Shown: positions 18,213-27,547 of the stretch, in pieces | How positions within the stretch are numbered: the first letter of the stretch is position 1 | Layout: every line of letters begins with the position of its first letter | Source: Pseudomonas violetae | Lineage (GTDB): Bacteria; Pseudomonadota; Gammaproteobacteria; Pseudomonadales; Pseudomonadaceae | Length of the DNA stretch: 64,000 nucleotides | Assembly (NCBI RefSeq): GCF_023072615.1 | Contig: NZ_JAKNRW010000013.1 | Location: 1 to 64,000 of the forward strand | Reading direction: 5' to 3' | Notes under the pieces: model-generated | Told to the model about the DNA's origin: nothing | The model's input: only the letters and a program-made list of their open reading frames with translations | Databases searched by the model: none | Made by a program: the position numbers and the translations under genes

Positions 18213-19568
18213 ATGACGACTCGTACCCGTATCCTCACCGGCATCACCACCACCGGCACGCCGCACCTGGGCAACTACGCCGGCGCCATCCGTCCGGCGA
18301 TCCTCGCCAGCCGTGACAGCAATGCCGATTCGTTCTACTTCCTGGCCGACTACCACGCCCTGATCAAATGCGATGACCCGCTGCGTATCCAGCGCTCGCG
18401 TCTGGAAATCGCCGCGACCTGGCTGGCCGGCGGCCTGGATGTCGAGCGCGTGACCTTCTATCGCCAGTCCGACATCCCGGAAATCCCCGAGCTGACCTGG
18501 CTGCTGACTTGCGTCGCCGCCAAGGGCCTGCTCAACCGTGCGCACGCCTACAAGGCCTCGGTGGACAAGAACGTCGAGACCGGTGAAGACCCGGATGCTG
18601 GTATCACCATGGGCTTGTACAGCTACCCGGTGCTGATGGCCGCGGACATCCTGATGTTCAACGCGCACAAGGTGCCGGTCGGTCGTGACCAGATTCAGCA
18701 CGTGGAGATGGCCCGGGACATCGGCCAGCGCTTCAACCACCTGTTTGGCCAGGGCAAGGAATTTTTCACCATGCCCGAGGCGCTGATCGAAGAAAGCGTC
18801 GCCACCTTGCCAGGCCTCGACGGTCGCAAGATGTCGAAGAGCTACGACAACACCATCCCGTTGTTCAACAGCGCCAAGGAAATGAAGGACGCAATCTCGC
18901 GGATCGTTACCGACTCCCGTGCACCGGGCGAAGCGAAAGATCCGGACAACTCCCACCTGTTCACGCTATTTCAGGCCTTCGCCACCCCGGCGCAGTCCGA
19001 CGAATTCCGCAGCGAACTGCTGCAGGGCCTGGGTTGGGGCGAGGCGAAGAACCGTCTGTTCCAGCTGCTGGACGGCGAGCTGGGTGAATCCCGCGAGCGT
19101 TATCACCAACTGATCGAACGCCCGGCCGACCTGGAAGATATCCTGCAGATCGGCGCCAAAAAAGCCCGTGCCGTGGCCACGCCGTTCCTCAACGAGCTGC
19201 GTGAAGCGGTTGGTCTGCGTTCGTTTGTCGCCCAGGCTCAGGTGGCTGCCACCACGAAAAAGAAAGCGGCCAAGGCCGCGCGCTTTGTCAGCTTTCGCGA
19301 AGACGACGGCAGCTTCCGTTTCCGCCTGCTGGCGGCCGATGGCGAGCAATTGCTGCTGTCGCGCAACTTTGCGGATGGCAAAACCGCGGGCCAGGTGACC
19401 AAGCAGCTGCAAGCGGGCCAGGCTCTGGACGTGCGTAGCGAAGACCTGAGTTTCAGCGTCTGGCTGGAAGGCGAGTGTGTGGCAGACAGCGCCACGTTCG
19501 CTGACAGCGCCGCTCGCGATGCCGGCATTGATGCGTTGCGGATCGCGCTGACCCCGGTTCAGGAATAA
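18213..19568 (+). CDS. trpS: Tryptophanyl-tRNA synthetase with C-terminal DUF1508-like extension
   Basis: A class I aminoacyl-tRNA synthetase that charges tRNA(Trp). The HIGH-type signature is TPHLGNYAG (residues 16-24) and the KMSKS loop is [10 protein letters not shown]. The product is 451 residues, about 115 longer than E. coli TrpS (334). After a basic linker ([12 protein letters not shown]), the extra region reads [20 protein letters not shown] and [11 protein letters not shown], resembling the DUF1508/YegP fold. Long TrpS forms occur in other pseudomonads (recalled). The gene lies 24 bp after the hydrolase gene and has its own terminator. Confidence 0.95.
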   Translation: MTTRTRILTGITTTGTPHLGNYAGAIRPAILASRDSNADSFYFLADYHALIKCDDPLRIQRSRLEIAATWLAGGLDVERVTFYRQSDIPEIPELTWLLTCVAAKGLLNRAHAYKASVDKNVETGEDPDAGITMGLYSYPVLMAADILMFNAHKVPVGRDQIQHVEMARDIGQRFNHLFGQGKEFFTMPEALIEESVATLPGLDGRKMSKSYDNTIPLFNSAKEMKDAISRIVTDSRAPGEAKDPDNSHLFTLFQAFATPAQSDEFRSELLQGLGWGEAKNRLFQLLDGELGESRERYHQLIERPADLEDILQIGAKKARAVATPFLNELREAVGLRSFVAQAQVAATTKKKAAKAARFVSFREDDGSFRFRLLAADGEQLLLSRNFADGKTAGQVTKQLQAGQALDVRSEDLSFSVWLEGECVADSATFADSAARDAGIDALRIALTPVQE

Positions 19569-19608
19569 ATCAACGGCTCGGTCCGACCAAGGGCTGATTG
19601 CCATTCCG

Positions 19609-19640
19609 ACGGGCCGTCGCTACAGTGACGGCCCGTTTTT
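19609..19640 (+). terminator. Terminator after trpS
   Basis: Perfect stem ACGGGCCGTC/GACGGCCCGT with an 8-base loop, followed by five T residues, about 40 bp after the trpS stop. Confidence 0.92.
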
Positions 19641-19659
19641 GTTACCTTGCTAACGAATT

Positions 19660-20754
19660 ATGACGCCCCTAGAACGATATCAAGCTGATCTGAAACGCCC
19701 GGAATTCTTCCATGATGCCGCGCAGGAAACTGCCGTGCGTCACTTGCAACGCCTGTACGACGATCTGGTGGCGGCCTCGCAGAACAAACCGGGTTTTCTC
19801 GGGAAATTGTTCGGCAAGAAAGACCAGACCCCGGTCAAGGGGCTGTACTTCTGGGGCGGCGTGGGACGCGGCAAGACTTACCTGGTCGACACCTTCTTCG
19901 AAGCGCTGCCCTTCAAGGAAAAGACCCGCACCCACTTCCACCGCTTCATGAAGCGCGTGCACGAGGAAATGAAAACCCTGGGCGGCGAAAAGAACCCGCT
20001 GACGATCATCGCCAAGCGTTTCTCCGACGAGTCCCGGGTGATCTGTTTCGATGAATTCTTCGTCTCCGACATCACCGACGCCATGATCCTCGGCACGCTG
20101 ATGGAAGAGCTGTTCAAGAACGGCGTGACCCTGGTCGCGACCTCGAACATCGTGCCGGACGGTTTGTACAAGGACGGCCTGCAGCGTGCGCGCTTCCTGC
20201 CGGCCATTGCGCTGATCAAGCAGAACACCGAGATCGTCAACGTCGACAGCGGCGTCGATTATCGCCTGCGCCACCTCGAGCAAGCGGAACTGTTCCACTT
20301 CCCGCTGGACGAGGCGTCCCACGAAAGCCTGCGCAAGAGCTTCCGCGCCCTGACGCCGGAATGCACCGCCGCAGTCGAGAGCGACGTGCTGATGATCGAA
20401 AATCGCGAGATCCGCGCCTTGCGTACCTGTGACGACGTGGCCTGGTTCGACTTCCGCGAACTTTGCGACGGCCCGCGCAGCCAGAACGACTACATCGAAC
20501 TGGGCAAGATCTTCCACGCGGTACTGATCAGTGGCGTCGAGCAGATGAGCGTCACCACCGACGACATCGCCCGGCGCTTCATCAACATGGTCGACGAATT
20601 CTACGACCGCAACGTGAAGCTGATCATCTCCGCCGAAGTCGAGCTCAAAGACCTCTACACCGGCGGTCGCCTGAACTTCGAATTCCAGCGCACCCTTAGC
20701 CGTCTGCTGGAAATGCAGTCCCACGAGTTCCTGTCCCGGGCGCATAAGCCTTAA
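19660..20754 (+). CDS. zapE: Cell division protein ZapE (AFG1-like ATPase)
   Basis: A P-loop ATPase of 364 residues in the AFG1 family; E. coli ZapE (375) acts at the constricting Z-ring. Walker A is GGVGRGKTYL at about residues 66-75, Walker B is VICFDEFFVSDITDAM, and sensor-1-like VATSNI follows. The C-terminal part (DDIARRFINMVDEFYDR, then LFTGG-like LYTGG) matches the family. The gene sits between two terminators, so it is transcribed alone. Its presence 15 kb from the dcw cluster is normal for the genus. Confidence 0.93.
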   Translation: MTPLERYQADLKRPEFFHDAAQETAVRHLQRLYDDLVAASQNKPGFLGKLFGKKDQTPVKGLYFWGGVGRGKTYLVDTFFEALPFKEKTRTHFHRFMKRVHEEMKTLGGEKNPLTIIAKRFSDESRVICFDEFFVSDITDAMILGTLMEELFKNGVTLVATSNIVPDGLYKDGLQRARFLPAIALIKQNTEIVNVDSGVDYRLRHLEQAELFHFPLDEASHESLRKSFRALTPECTAAVESDVLMIENREIRALRTCDDVAWFDFRELCDGPRSQNDYIELGKIFHAVLISGVEQMSVTTDDIARRFINMVDEFYDRNVKLIISAEVELKDLYTGGRLNFEFQRTLSRLLEMQSHEFLSRAHKP

Positions 20755-20771
20755 ACAGATCTTCAGCGTAT

Positions 20772-20801
20772 AAAAAGGGCCTGCAATTGCAGGCCCTTTT
20801 T
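20772..20801 (+). terminator. Terminator after zapE
   Basis: Symmetrical hairpin AAAAAGGGCCTGCA/TGCAGGCCCTTTTT centred on AT; it can act on both strands. Confidence 0.93.
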
Positions 20802-20838
20802 GATTTGTGCTGAAGAAAAAACCGAATGCACTGCAATC

Positions 20839-20931
20839 CCTGTGGGAGCGGGCTTGCCCGCGATGGCGTCGTGTCAGGCAATATTCATTCCTCTGACAAA
20901 TCGCTATCGCTGGCAAGCCAGTTCCCACAGG
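20839..20931. repeat. REP doublet (REPIN), TGTGGGAGCGGGCTTGCCCGCGA type
   Basis: An intact core at 20839-20863 is paired with a diverged inverted copy (TCGCTGGCAAGCCAGTTCCCACAG type) ending at about 20931, between zapE and the convergent GlxA-type regulator gene. Confidence 0.85.
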
Positions 20932-20950
20932 TTTTGTATTTTTCTCGGGG

Positions 20951-21946
20951 CTAAGCTGCCTGCTGAAACTGCTGCCGATACTGATTCGGCGACAGCTCCG
21001 TATGCTGGCGGAACAAGCGGGCGAAGAAGCTCGCATCGTCGTAACCCACCTCGTAACTGATGGTCTTGATGCTTTTGCGGCTGCCGGACAGCAGGCCCTT
21101 GGCGGTTTCGATGCGCAGGCGTTGCAGGTAGTGCAGCGGTTTGTCGCCGGTGGCTGTTTGGAAGCGGCGCATGAAGTTGCGGATGCTCATGCCGTGTTCG
21201 CGGGCGACGTCTTCGAAGCGGAATTTGTCGGCGAAGTGTTCTTCGAGCCAGTGCTGGATCTGCAGGATGATCACGTCCTGATGCAGTTTTTGTCCGCCGA
21301 AGCCGATGCGGCCGGGGGAGTAGCTGCGCTGCACTTCATATAGGATGTCCCGGGCCACGGCTTGTGACACGTTGGCGCCGCAGAAGCGTTCGATCAGGTA
21401 GATGTACAGGTCGCAGGCTGAAGTGGTGCCGCCGGCGCAATACAGGTTGTCGGCGTCTGTCAGGTGCTTGTCCTGATTGAGCTGGACCTTGGGAAAGCGT
21501 TCGGCGAAGGCGTTGAAGAAGCGCCAGTAAGTCGTAGCTTCCTTGCCGTCGAGCAGCCCGGCTTCGGCGAGCCAGAACACGCCGGTTGCCTCGCCACACA
21601 GCACCGCGCCGCGGGCATGTTGCTGGCGCAGCCAGGGCAGGACTTGCGGGTAGCGTTGGCACAGGGTCTCGAAGTCGTCCCAGAACGCCGGCAGGACGAT
21701 GATGTCGGCGTTTTCCAGGCCGCCGTCCACCGGCATGATGACATCACTGAAGCTGTTCACCGGCTTGCCATCCGGGCTGACCAGGCGAGTCTCGAAGGCC
21801 GGGACGAGGCCGTGGCCAAGCTGTTTGCCATAGCGCAGGCTGGCAAGGTGGAAGAAATCCTTGGCTTGCATGAGGGTGGAAGCGAAAACCCGGTCGATAG
21901 CCAGGATGCTGACGCGCCGTAAAGGCGTGGAGGCTTGGTTAGACAT
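20951..21946 (-). CDS. GlxA-family transcriptional regulator (DJ-1/PfpI domain plus AraC HTH)
   Basis: A 331-residue regulator. The N-terminal two thirds form a DJ-1/PfpI-like (class I amidotransferase-like) domain, with DIIVLPAFWDDF, GAVLCGEATGVFWLAEAGLL and YCAGGTTSACDLYIYLIERF. The C-terminal AraC-type DNA-binding domain has two helix-turn-helices (MSIRNFMRRFQTATG, then YDDASFFARLFRQ). Relatives such as GbdR and ArgR of P. aeruginosa sense small nitrogenous metabolites. It is divergent from the acyl-CoA dehydrogenase gene, 145 bp away, which is its most likely target (inference). Ligand unknown. Confidence 0.9.
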   Translation of the reverse strand: MSNQASTPLRRVSILAIDRVFASTLMQAKDFFHLASLRYGKQLGHGLVPAFETRLVSPDGKPVNSFSDVIMPVDGGLENADIIVLPAFWDDFETLCQRYPQVLPWLRQQHARGAVLCGEATGVFWLAEAGLLDGKEATTYWRFFNAFAERFPKVQLNQDKHLTDADNLYCAGGTTSACDLYIYLIERFCGANVSQAVARDILYEVQRSYSPGRIGFGGQKLHQDVIILQIQHWLEEHFADKFRFEDVAREHGMSIRNFMRRFQTATGDKPLHYLQRLRIETAKGLLSGSRKSIKTISYEVGYDDASFFARLFRQHTELSPNQYRQQFQQAA

Positions 21947-22091
21947 AATTCAACTTTATTTTTATAAGGGAAAGTGGTCACCAGACGGCTGGATCGTCTT
22001 ATTTTTTGTCTGATGTGTCCAGTGTCCTGTAGCGGAGGCGAGGCATAGTCTCTGGAGGCCACATCCCTCCAACAATAACGACCGGTGCCGC

Positions 22092-23228
22092 ATGATCCCC
22101 AGAACCTTGTTCAGTTCCGAGCACGAACTCTTTCGCGACAGCGTTCGAACGTTCCTTGAGAAGGAGGCGGTGCCGTTTCATGGGCAATGGGAGAAACAGG
22201 GCTACATCGACCGCAAACTCTGGAACAAGGCGGGGGAGGCGGGGATGCTGTGCTCACATCTGCCCGAAGAATATGGCGGGCTGGGGGCGGATTTTCTCTA
22301 TAGCGCGGTGGTAATCGAAGAGGTGGGTCGACTCGGTCTGACCGGCATTGGTTTCTCTCTCCATTCGGACATTGTTGCACCCTATATCCTGCATTACGGC
22401 AGCGAGGCCTTGAAACACAAATACTTGCCGAAACTGGTGTCTGGCGAAATGGTCACGGCGATTGCTATGACCGAGCCAGGGGCTGGCTCCGACTTGCAGG
22501 GGGTCAAGACGACGGCGGTGCTGGATGGCGACGAATACGTGATCAACGGCTCCAAGACTTTCATCACCAACGGCTTTCTGGCCGACCTGGTGATTGTCGT
22601 GGCCAAGACCGATCCCAAGGCTGGCGCGAAGGGCACCAGCTTGTTTCTGGTGGAGGCCGATACGCCGGGATTCGACAAGGGCAAGCGCCTGGAAAAAGTC
22701 GGCATGAAGGCCCAGGACACTTCGGAGCTGTTCTTCCAGGACGTTCGGGTGCCCAAGGAGAACCTGTTGGGTCAGGCGGGGATGGGCTTTGCCTATCTGA
22801 TGCAGGAGTTGCCTCAGGAGCGGCTCACGGTTGCCATTGGCGGCCTGGCTTCGGCCGAAGCGGCGCTGCAGTGGACGCTCGACTACACCCGCGAGCGCAA
22901 AGCGTTTGGCAAGGCCATTGCGGACTTTCAGAACACTCGGTTCAAGCTGGCGGAAATGGCCACTGAAATTCAGATTGGCCGGGTCTTCGTCGATCGCTGC
23001 CTGGAGTTGCACCTGCAGGGCAAGCTGGATGTGCCGACGGCGGCGATGGCCAAATATTGGGGTACGGACCTGCAATGCAAGGTGCTCGACGAGTGCGTGC
23101 AGTTGCATGGCGGCTACGGGTTCATGTGGGAATACCCGGTGGCCCGGGCGTGGGCGGATGCCCGGGTGCAGCGCATTTATGCGGGGACCAATGAGATTAT
23201 GAAGGAGATTATTGCCCGGTCGCTTTGA
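22092..23228 (+). CDS. Acyl-CoA dehydrogenase, long-chain (LCAD-like) type
   Basis: An FAD enzyme of 378 residues that introduces the alpha-beta double bond in acyl-CoA. The signatures AMTEPGAGSDLQG and QLHGGYGFMWEYPVARAW are present. The C-terminal segment reads YAGTNEIMKEII, lacking the Glu of medium-chain enzymes (YEGT). Instead Glu256 in SAEAALQ aligns by eye with the catalytic Glu of long-chain acyl-CoA dehydrogenase and isovaleryl-CoA dehydrogenase. It lies alone and divergent from a GlxA-type regulator, so it is probably an inducible catabolic gene. Substrate chain length cannot be read directly. Confidence 0.92.
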   Translation: MIPRTLFSSEHELFRDSVRTFLEKEAVPFHGQWEKQGYIDRKLWNKAGEAGMLCSHLPEEYGGLGADFLYSAVVIEEVGRLGLTGIGFSLHSDIVAPYILHYGSEALKHKYLPKLVSGEMVTAIAMTEPGAGSDLQGVKTTAVLDGDEYVINGSKTFITNGFLADLVIVVAKTDPKAGAKGTSLFLVEADTPGFDKGKRLEKVGMKAQDTSELFFQDVRVPKENLLGQAGMGFAYLMQELPQERLTVAIGGLASAEAALQWTLDYTRERKAFGKAIADFQNTRFKLAEMATEIQIGRVFVDRCLELHLQGKLDVPTAAMAKYWGTDLQCKVLDECVQLHGGYGFMWEYPVARAWADARVQRIYAGTNEIMKEIIARSL

Positions 23229-23260
23229 TTTATGCGCTGGCTGGAACGACGCCATCGCGT

Positions 23261-23345
23261 GTAGGAGCGAGCTTGCTCGCGATGGTCGTCAACGATAACG
23301 CTGGGGGCCTGGCACCCCGCAGCGCTCTCCGAGCTCGCGCCTACA
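23261..23345. repeat. REP doublet (REPIN), degenerate right half
   Basis: An intact core GTAGGAGCGAGCTTGCTCGC starts at 23261. The inverted partner (GAGCTCGCGCCTAC) is shortened and ends at about 23345, only 8 bp from the stop of tas. Confidence 0.75.
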
Positions 23346-23353
23346 ATTGCCGC

Positions 23354-24394
23354 CTACGGCGCTGGATTCGGATGATCCTTGTGAATCGCCTCAATCCCCT
23401 GAAGCACGTCATCCGAGAGCTTCAGTTCCAGGCTCGCTATGTTGCTCTCAAGCTGCTCCAGGGTCGTGGCACCAATGATGTTGCTGGTGACGAACGGCTG
23501 TTGGTTGACGAACGCCAGCGCCATTTGCGCTGGATCCAGACCGTGTTCGCGGGCCAATGCCACATAGCGGCTGCAGGCGGCTTCCGACTGTGGGTTGAAA
23601 TAGCGGCTGAAGCGGCTGTACAGGCTCAGGCGGCCTTTTGGCGGGCGGGCACCACCTTCGTACTTGCCGGACAGGAAACCGAACGCCAGGGGAGAGTAGG
23701 CGAGCAGGCCGCATTGTTCGCGGAGGGCGATTTCCGCCAGGCCAATCTCGAAAGTGCGGTTGAGCAGGTTGTAGGGGTTCTGGATCGACACGGCGCGCGG
23801 CCAGCCTCGGGCTTCGGCCAGCGCCAGGAAGCGCATGGTGCCCCACGGCGTTTCGTTCGACAGGCCGATATGGCGGATCTTGCCGGCCCTGACCTGCTCG
23901 TCCAGCGCTTCGAGAGTTTCCTCCAGGGGCGTGAGGTTGGCTTGCGTCTGGTGCTTGTAACCGAGCTGGCCGAAGAAATTGGTGCTGCGCTCCGGCCAGT
24001 GCAACTGGTACAGATCGATGTAGTCGGTTTGCAGGCGCTTGAGGCTCGCATCCACGGCTTCGGTGATGTGCTGGCGGTTGTGTCGCAGGTTTTTGTCGCG
24101 GATGTAGTCGATGGTGTTGCCGGGGCCGGCGATCTTGCTGGCGAGGATCCAGTCGGCGCGATCGCCGCGGCTTTTGAAGTAATTGCCGATGTAGCGCTCG
24201 GTGGTGGCGTAGGTCTCGGCCTTGGGCGGCACCGGGTACATCTCGGCGGTGTCGATGAAATTGATCCCGGCACTCTTGGCCCGTTCGATCTGCGCGAAGG
24301 CTTCAGCCTCGCTGTTTTGCTCGCCCCAGGTCATGGTTCCGAGGCCGATGGCGCTCACGTTCAGATGGGTCCGGCCTAGCTGTCGATAATCCAT
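23354..24394 (-). CDS. tas: NADP(H)-dependent aldo-keto reductase Tas
   Basis: A TIM-barrel aldo-keto reductase of 346 residues, the same length as E. coli Tas. Shared blocks include IGLGTMTWGEQNSEAEAFAQ, IDTAEMYPVPP (catalytic Asp and Tyr), ASKIAGPG (Lys), DLYQLHWPER (His), GLSNET and IQNPYNLLNR. The ending LDPAQMALAFV matches Tas closely. Tas was found as a suppressor of a tyrosine requirement in E. coli, but its normal substrate is uncertain. AAGGAG lies just before the ATG at 24394, ruling out the longer frame from 24448. Confidence 0.92.
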   Translation of the reverse strand: MDYRQLGRTHLNVSAIGLGTMTWGEQNSEAEAFAQIERAKSAGINFIDTAEMYPVPPKAETYATTERYIGNYFKSRGDRADWILASKIAGPGNTIDYIRDKNLRHNRQHITEAVDASLKRLQTDYIDLYQLHWPERSTNFFGQLGYKHQTQANLTPLEETLEALDEQVRAGKIRHIGLSNETPWGTMRFLALAEARGWPRAVSIQNPYNLLNRTFEIGLAEIALREQCGLLAYSPLAFGFLSGKYEGGARPPKGRLSLYSRFSRYFNPQSEAACSRYVALAREHGLDPAQMALAFVNQQPFVTSNIIGATTLEQLESNIASLELKLSDDVLQGIEAIHKDHPNPAP

Positions 24395-24569
24395 TGGGTG
24401 CTCCTTGGGCAAAACAATCATAAAAGCAGGTTGAAATATTTTTCGCAATCTGCATAATTGCGCACCTCTTTCTGCAGTGGAAGTGATGCGCCGCCGCCGA
24501 AGAATCTTGCCGTTGAACGGACGCGCCGACCCGAGCCCCCGAAAGCGTCTGTATCCGGCTGCCTTTGAC

Positions 24570-24598
24570 TTGTCAAAGTACGCACTATTCAGTAAGAT
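24570..24598 (+). promoter_or_regulatory. Promoter of rplM-rpsI
   Basis: TTGTCA (24570-24575), a 17-base spacer and TAAGAT (24593-24598) give a good sigma-70 promoter. The leader of about 35 bases contains a small hairpin, CAGGG-CGGC-CCCTG at 24614-24627, just before the rplM start. It could take part in L13 autoregulation, which is known in E. coli; this is a guess. Confidence 0.65.
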
Positions 24599-24639
24599 CC
24601 GCCGTCTAATTTACAGGGCGGCCCCTGAGGCTATAAAGA

Positions 24640-25068
24640 ATGAAAACTTTTACTGCTAAACCGGAAACAGTACAGCACGACTGGTTTGTCGTCGACGCTG
24701 CAGGTCAGACCCTGGGTCGTCTGGCCACCGAAATCGCGAGCCGTCTGCGTGGCAAGCATAAAGCTGAGTACACTCCTCACGTTGACACCGGCGATTACAT
24801 CGTCGTTATCAATGCCGAGCAGATTCGTGTAACCGGTGCTAAAACCACCGACAAAATCTACTACTCCCACTCCGGTTTTCCGGGCGGCATCAAGTCGATC
24901 AACTTCGAAAAGCTGATCGCTAAAGCCCCTGAGCGCGTGATCGAGACCGCGGTCAAAGGCATGCTGCCTAAGAACCCGCTGGGTCGCGACATGTATCGTA
25001 AGCTGAAAGTCTATGCGGGCGCTGTACACCCTCATACTGCTCAGCAGCCCCAAGAACTGAAGTTTTAA
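24640..25068 (+). CDS. rplM: 50S ribosomal protein L13
   Basis: Full-length L13, 142 residues as in E. coli. Recognisable blocks are [43 protein letters not shown] and [20 protein letters not shown]13 binds 23S rRNA early in assembly of the large subunit. It starts with ATG at 24640 and is followed 14 bp later by rpsI, the conserved two-gene ribosomal operon. Confidence 0.98.
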   Translation: MKTFTAKPETVQHDWFVVDAAGQTLGRLATEIASRLRGKHKAEYTPHVDTGDYIVVINAEQIRVTGAKTTDKIYYSHSGFPGGIKSINFEKLIAKAPERVIETAVKGMLPKNPLGRDMYRKLKVYAGAVHPHTAQQPQELKF

Positions 25069-25082
25069 CGGAATAGTTCATT

Positions 25083-25475
25083 ATGTCGGCGACTCAAAAT
25101 TACGGCACTGGCCGTCGCAAGACCGCAACCGCACGCGTTTTCCTGCGTCCGGGTACTGGTAACATCTCCATCAACAACCGCACCCTGGAAAATTTCTTCG
25201 GCCGCGAAACTGCCCGCATGGTAGTTCGTCAGCCGCTGGAATTGACTGAGACTGTCGAGAAGTTCGACATCTACGTCACCGTGATCGGCGGTGGTGTAAG
25301 TGGTCAAGCTGGCGCAATCCGCCACGGTATCACTCGCGCTCTGATGCAGTACGACGAAACCCTGCGTGGCGCTCTGCGCAAAGCTGGCTTCGTGACTCGC
25401 GATGCTCGTGAAGTTGAACGTAAGAAAGTTGGTCTGCGTAAAGCGCGTAAGCGTCCGCAGTACTCGAAGCGTTAA
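25083..25475 (+). CDS. rpsI: 30S ribosomal protein S9
   Basis: Full-length S9, 130 residues. It has [18 protein letters not shown] at the start, [15 protein letters not shown] in the middle and the basic C-terminal tail ending QYSKR, which reaches the P-site tRNA. It is cotranscribed with rplM and closed by a terminator; the petABC operon follows on the same strand. Confidence 0.98.
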   Translation: MSATQNYGTGRRKTATARVFLRPGTGNISINNRTLENFFGRETARMVVRQPLELTETVEKFDIYVTVIGGGVSGQAGAIRHGITRALMQYDETLRGALRKAGFVTRDAREVERKKVGLRKARKRPQYSKR

Positions 25476-25497
25476 TTCGCTTCCACGTTCAAAAAAG

Positions 25498-25532
25498 AAC
25501 GCCCAGTTCCTCACGGAGCTGGGCGTTTTTTT
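25498..25532 (+). terminator. Terminator after rpsI
   Basis: A 13-bp stem (AACGCCCAGTTCC with GGAGCTGGGCGTT, one G-T pair) and loop TCAC, followed by a T-run. It separates the ribosomal operon from petABC. Confidence 0.93.
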
Positions 25533-25742
25533 ATGGGGGCGATTTATCAAAGAATTGCTCTGTGACAACTTGCCACAGCCGTAGAGGCCCTATACTACAA
25601 GGCTTGGCAGTGGAGCTCTTGGGTAATTACCTTGTCAGAATTGGGGCTTTTCATTACCATTCGGCAAAATTTTTATAAGTACATAGATTTACTTAGTAGA
25701 TGCCTGATTTAACAGGCCACAAAGCTGATGGGAGAGGACTGA

Positions 25743-26336
25743 ATGAGCAATGACGGCGTGAATGCAGGCCGGCGTCGCTTCTTGGTAGCAGCCACATCCG
25801 TGGTGGGTGCTGCAGGAGCGGTGGGGGCTGCGGTCCCGTTCGTGGGGTCATGGTTTCCCAGTGCCAAGGCGAAAGCCGCAGGTGCACCGGTGAAGGTGAA
25901 TGTCAGCAAAATCGAACCAGGCCAGCAGATGATTGCTGAGTGGCGCGGTCAGCCGGTGTTCATCGTCCGCCGTACCGAGGAAATCCTGGGGAATCTGAAG
26001 AAGATCGAGGGCCAGCTTGCTGACCCGACCTCCAAGAACTCGACACAACCGACTTATGTCGACCCGGAAACGCGTTCGATCAAGCCAGAAGTACTGCTGC
26101 TGATCGGTATCTGCACGCACCTGGGTTGTTCGCCGACCTTCCGTCCCGAAGTGGCGCCTGCTGATCTGGGCAAGGACTGGGTAGGCGGTTATTTCTGCCC
26201 TTGCCACGGTTCCCACTACGACCTGGCTGGTCGCGTCTACAAGTCGCAACCTGCGCCTTTGAACCTGCCAGTTCCCCCGCATTCCTATGAGACCGATGAA
26301 ATCATTGTCATCGGCGTCGATACGGAGAAAGCGTGA
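25743..26336 (+). CDS. petA: Ubiquinol-cytochrome c reductase, Rieske iron-sulfur subunit
   Basis: The Rieske protein of the cytochrome bc1 complex, 197 residues. Its N-terminus NAGRRRFLVAATS is a twin-arginine signal-anchor, followed by a transmembrane helix. The [2Fe-2S] ligands are in CTHLGC and CPCHGSHYD. It passes electrons from ubiquinol to cytochrome c1. The upstream gap (25533-25742) contains a TATACT box at 25591-25596 with a poorly spaced TTGCCA, and an AT-rich stretch; GGGAGAGG precedes the ATG. The stop codon overlaps the petB start (TGATG). Confidence 0.97.
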   Translation: MSNDGVNAGRRRFLVAATSVVGAAGAVGAAVPFVGSWFPSAKAKAAGAPVKVNVSKIEPGQQMIAEWRGQPVFIVRRTEEILGNLKKIEGQLADPTSKNSTQPTYVDPETRSIKPEVLLLIGICTHLGCSPTFRPEVAPADLGKDWVGGYFCPCHGSHYDLAGRVYKSQPAPLNLPVPPHSYETDEIIVIGVDTEKA

Positions 26337-27547
26337 TGAGCAAGTTCATGGATTGGGTTGATGCGCGCTTTCCCGCGACCAAAATGTGGGAAGACCATCT
26401 CAGCAAGTACTACGCCCCGAAGAACTTCAACTTCTTCTATTTCTTTGGCTCCCTGGCGCTGCTCGTTCTGGTCAACCAGATCGTCACTGGTGTCTGGCTG
26501 ACCATGAGCTACACCCCGTCGGCGGAGGAAGCCTTTGCTTCCGTCGAATACATCATGCGTGACGTCGAGTACGGCTCGATCCTGCGTCTGTTGCACGCGG
26601 TTGGTGCTTCGATGTTCTTCATCGTGGTCTACCTGCACATGTTCCGTGGCTTGCTCTACGGTTCGTACCAGAAGCCGCGTGAGCTGGTGTGGGTCTTCGG
26701 CATGCTGATCTACCTGGCGCTGATGGCTGAAGCCTTCATGGGCTATCTGCTGCCTTGGGGCCAGATGTCCTATTGGGGGGCCCAGGTCATCATCTCGCTG
26801 TTCGGTGCGATCCCGGTCATCGGTAACGACCTGACCCAGTGGATACGTGGTGATTACCTGATTTCCGGCATCACCCTGAACCGCTTCTTTGCCCTACACG
26901 TCGTGGCCTTGCCGATCGTGATTCTCGGTCTGGTGGTGCTGCACGTCCTGGCGTTGCACGAAGTTGGGTCGAACAACCCGGATGGCGTGGACATCAAGAA
27001 ACACAAGGACGAAAACGGCGTACCGCTGGACGGCATTGCCTTCCACCCGTACTACACCGTGAAAGATATCGTCGGTGTGGTGGTGTTCCTGTTCATCTTC
27101 TGCTCGATCGTATTCTTCTTCCCGGAAATGGGCGGCTACTTCCTCGAGAAGCCGAACTTTGAGACGGCGAACGCTTTCAAGACACCCGCGCATATTGCTC
27201 CGGTCTGGTATTTCACGCCGTTCTACGCGATCCTGCGGGCGGTTCCCGACAAGCTCCTGGGCGTGATCGCCATGGGTGCGGCTATCGCTGTGCTGTTCGT
27301 TCTGCCATGGCTCGATCGTAGCCCGGTCAAGTCGATGCGCTACAAGGGTTGGCTGAGCAAGATCTGGCTGGTGGTGTTCTGCGTTTCGTTCGTGATCCTC
27401 GGCATCCTAGGTGTCCTGGCTCCGACGCCAGGCCGTACCTTGCTGTCGCAGGTGTGTACCTTCCTATACTTCGCCTACTTCATTCTTATGCCGTTCTACA
27501 CCAGGCTCGAGAAGACGAAACCGGTTCCGGAAAGGGTGACTGGCTGA
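26336..27547 (+). CDS. petB: Ubiquinol-cytochrome c reductase, cytochrome b
   Basis: The membrane core of cytochrome bc1, 403 residues with eight or nine transmembrane helices. Haem-ligand histidines lie in LLHAVGASMFFIVVYLHMFR and LHVVALPIVILGLVVLHVLA. The Qo-site segment appears as LPWGQMSYWGA and the PEWY-type loop is altered to HIAPVWYFTPFY, as in other proteobacteria. The ATG at 26336 overlaps the petA stop by one base, and its own stop overlaps petC the same way, so translation of the three subunits is coupled. Confidence 0.97.
   Translation: MSKFMDWVDARFPATKMWEDHLSKYYAPKNFNFFYFFGSLALLVLVNQIVTGVWLTMSYTPSAEEAFASVEYIMRDVEYGSILRLLHAVGASMFFIVVYLHMFRGLLYGSYQKPRELVWVFGMLIYLALMAEAFMGYLLPWGQMSYWGAQVIISLFGAIPVIGNDLTQWIRGDYLISGITLNRFFALHVVALPIVILGLVVLHVLALHEVGSNNPDGVDIKKHKDENGVPLDGIAFHPYYTVKDIVGVVVFLFIFCSIVFFFPEMGGYFLEKPNFETANAFKTPAHIAPVWYFTPFYAILRAVPDKLLGVIAMGAAIAVLFVLPWLDRSPVKSMRYKGWLSKIWLVVFCVSFVILGILGVLAPTPGRTLLSQVCTFLYFAYFILMPFYTRLEKTKPVPERVTG

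Noticed and set aside
26333-26336. GTG start for petB one codon upstream
   Set aside because: The ATG at 26336 gives the normal stop/start overlap with petA and a standard N-terminus.
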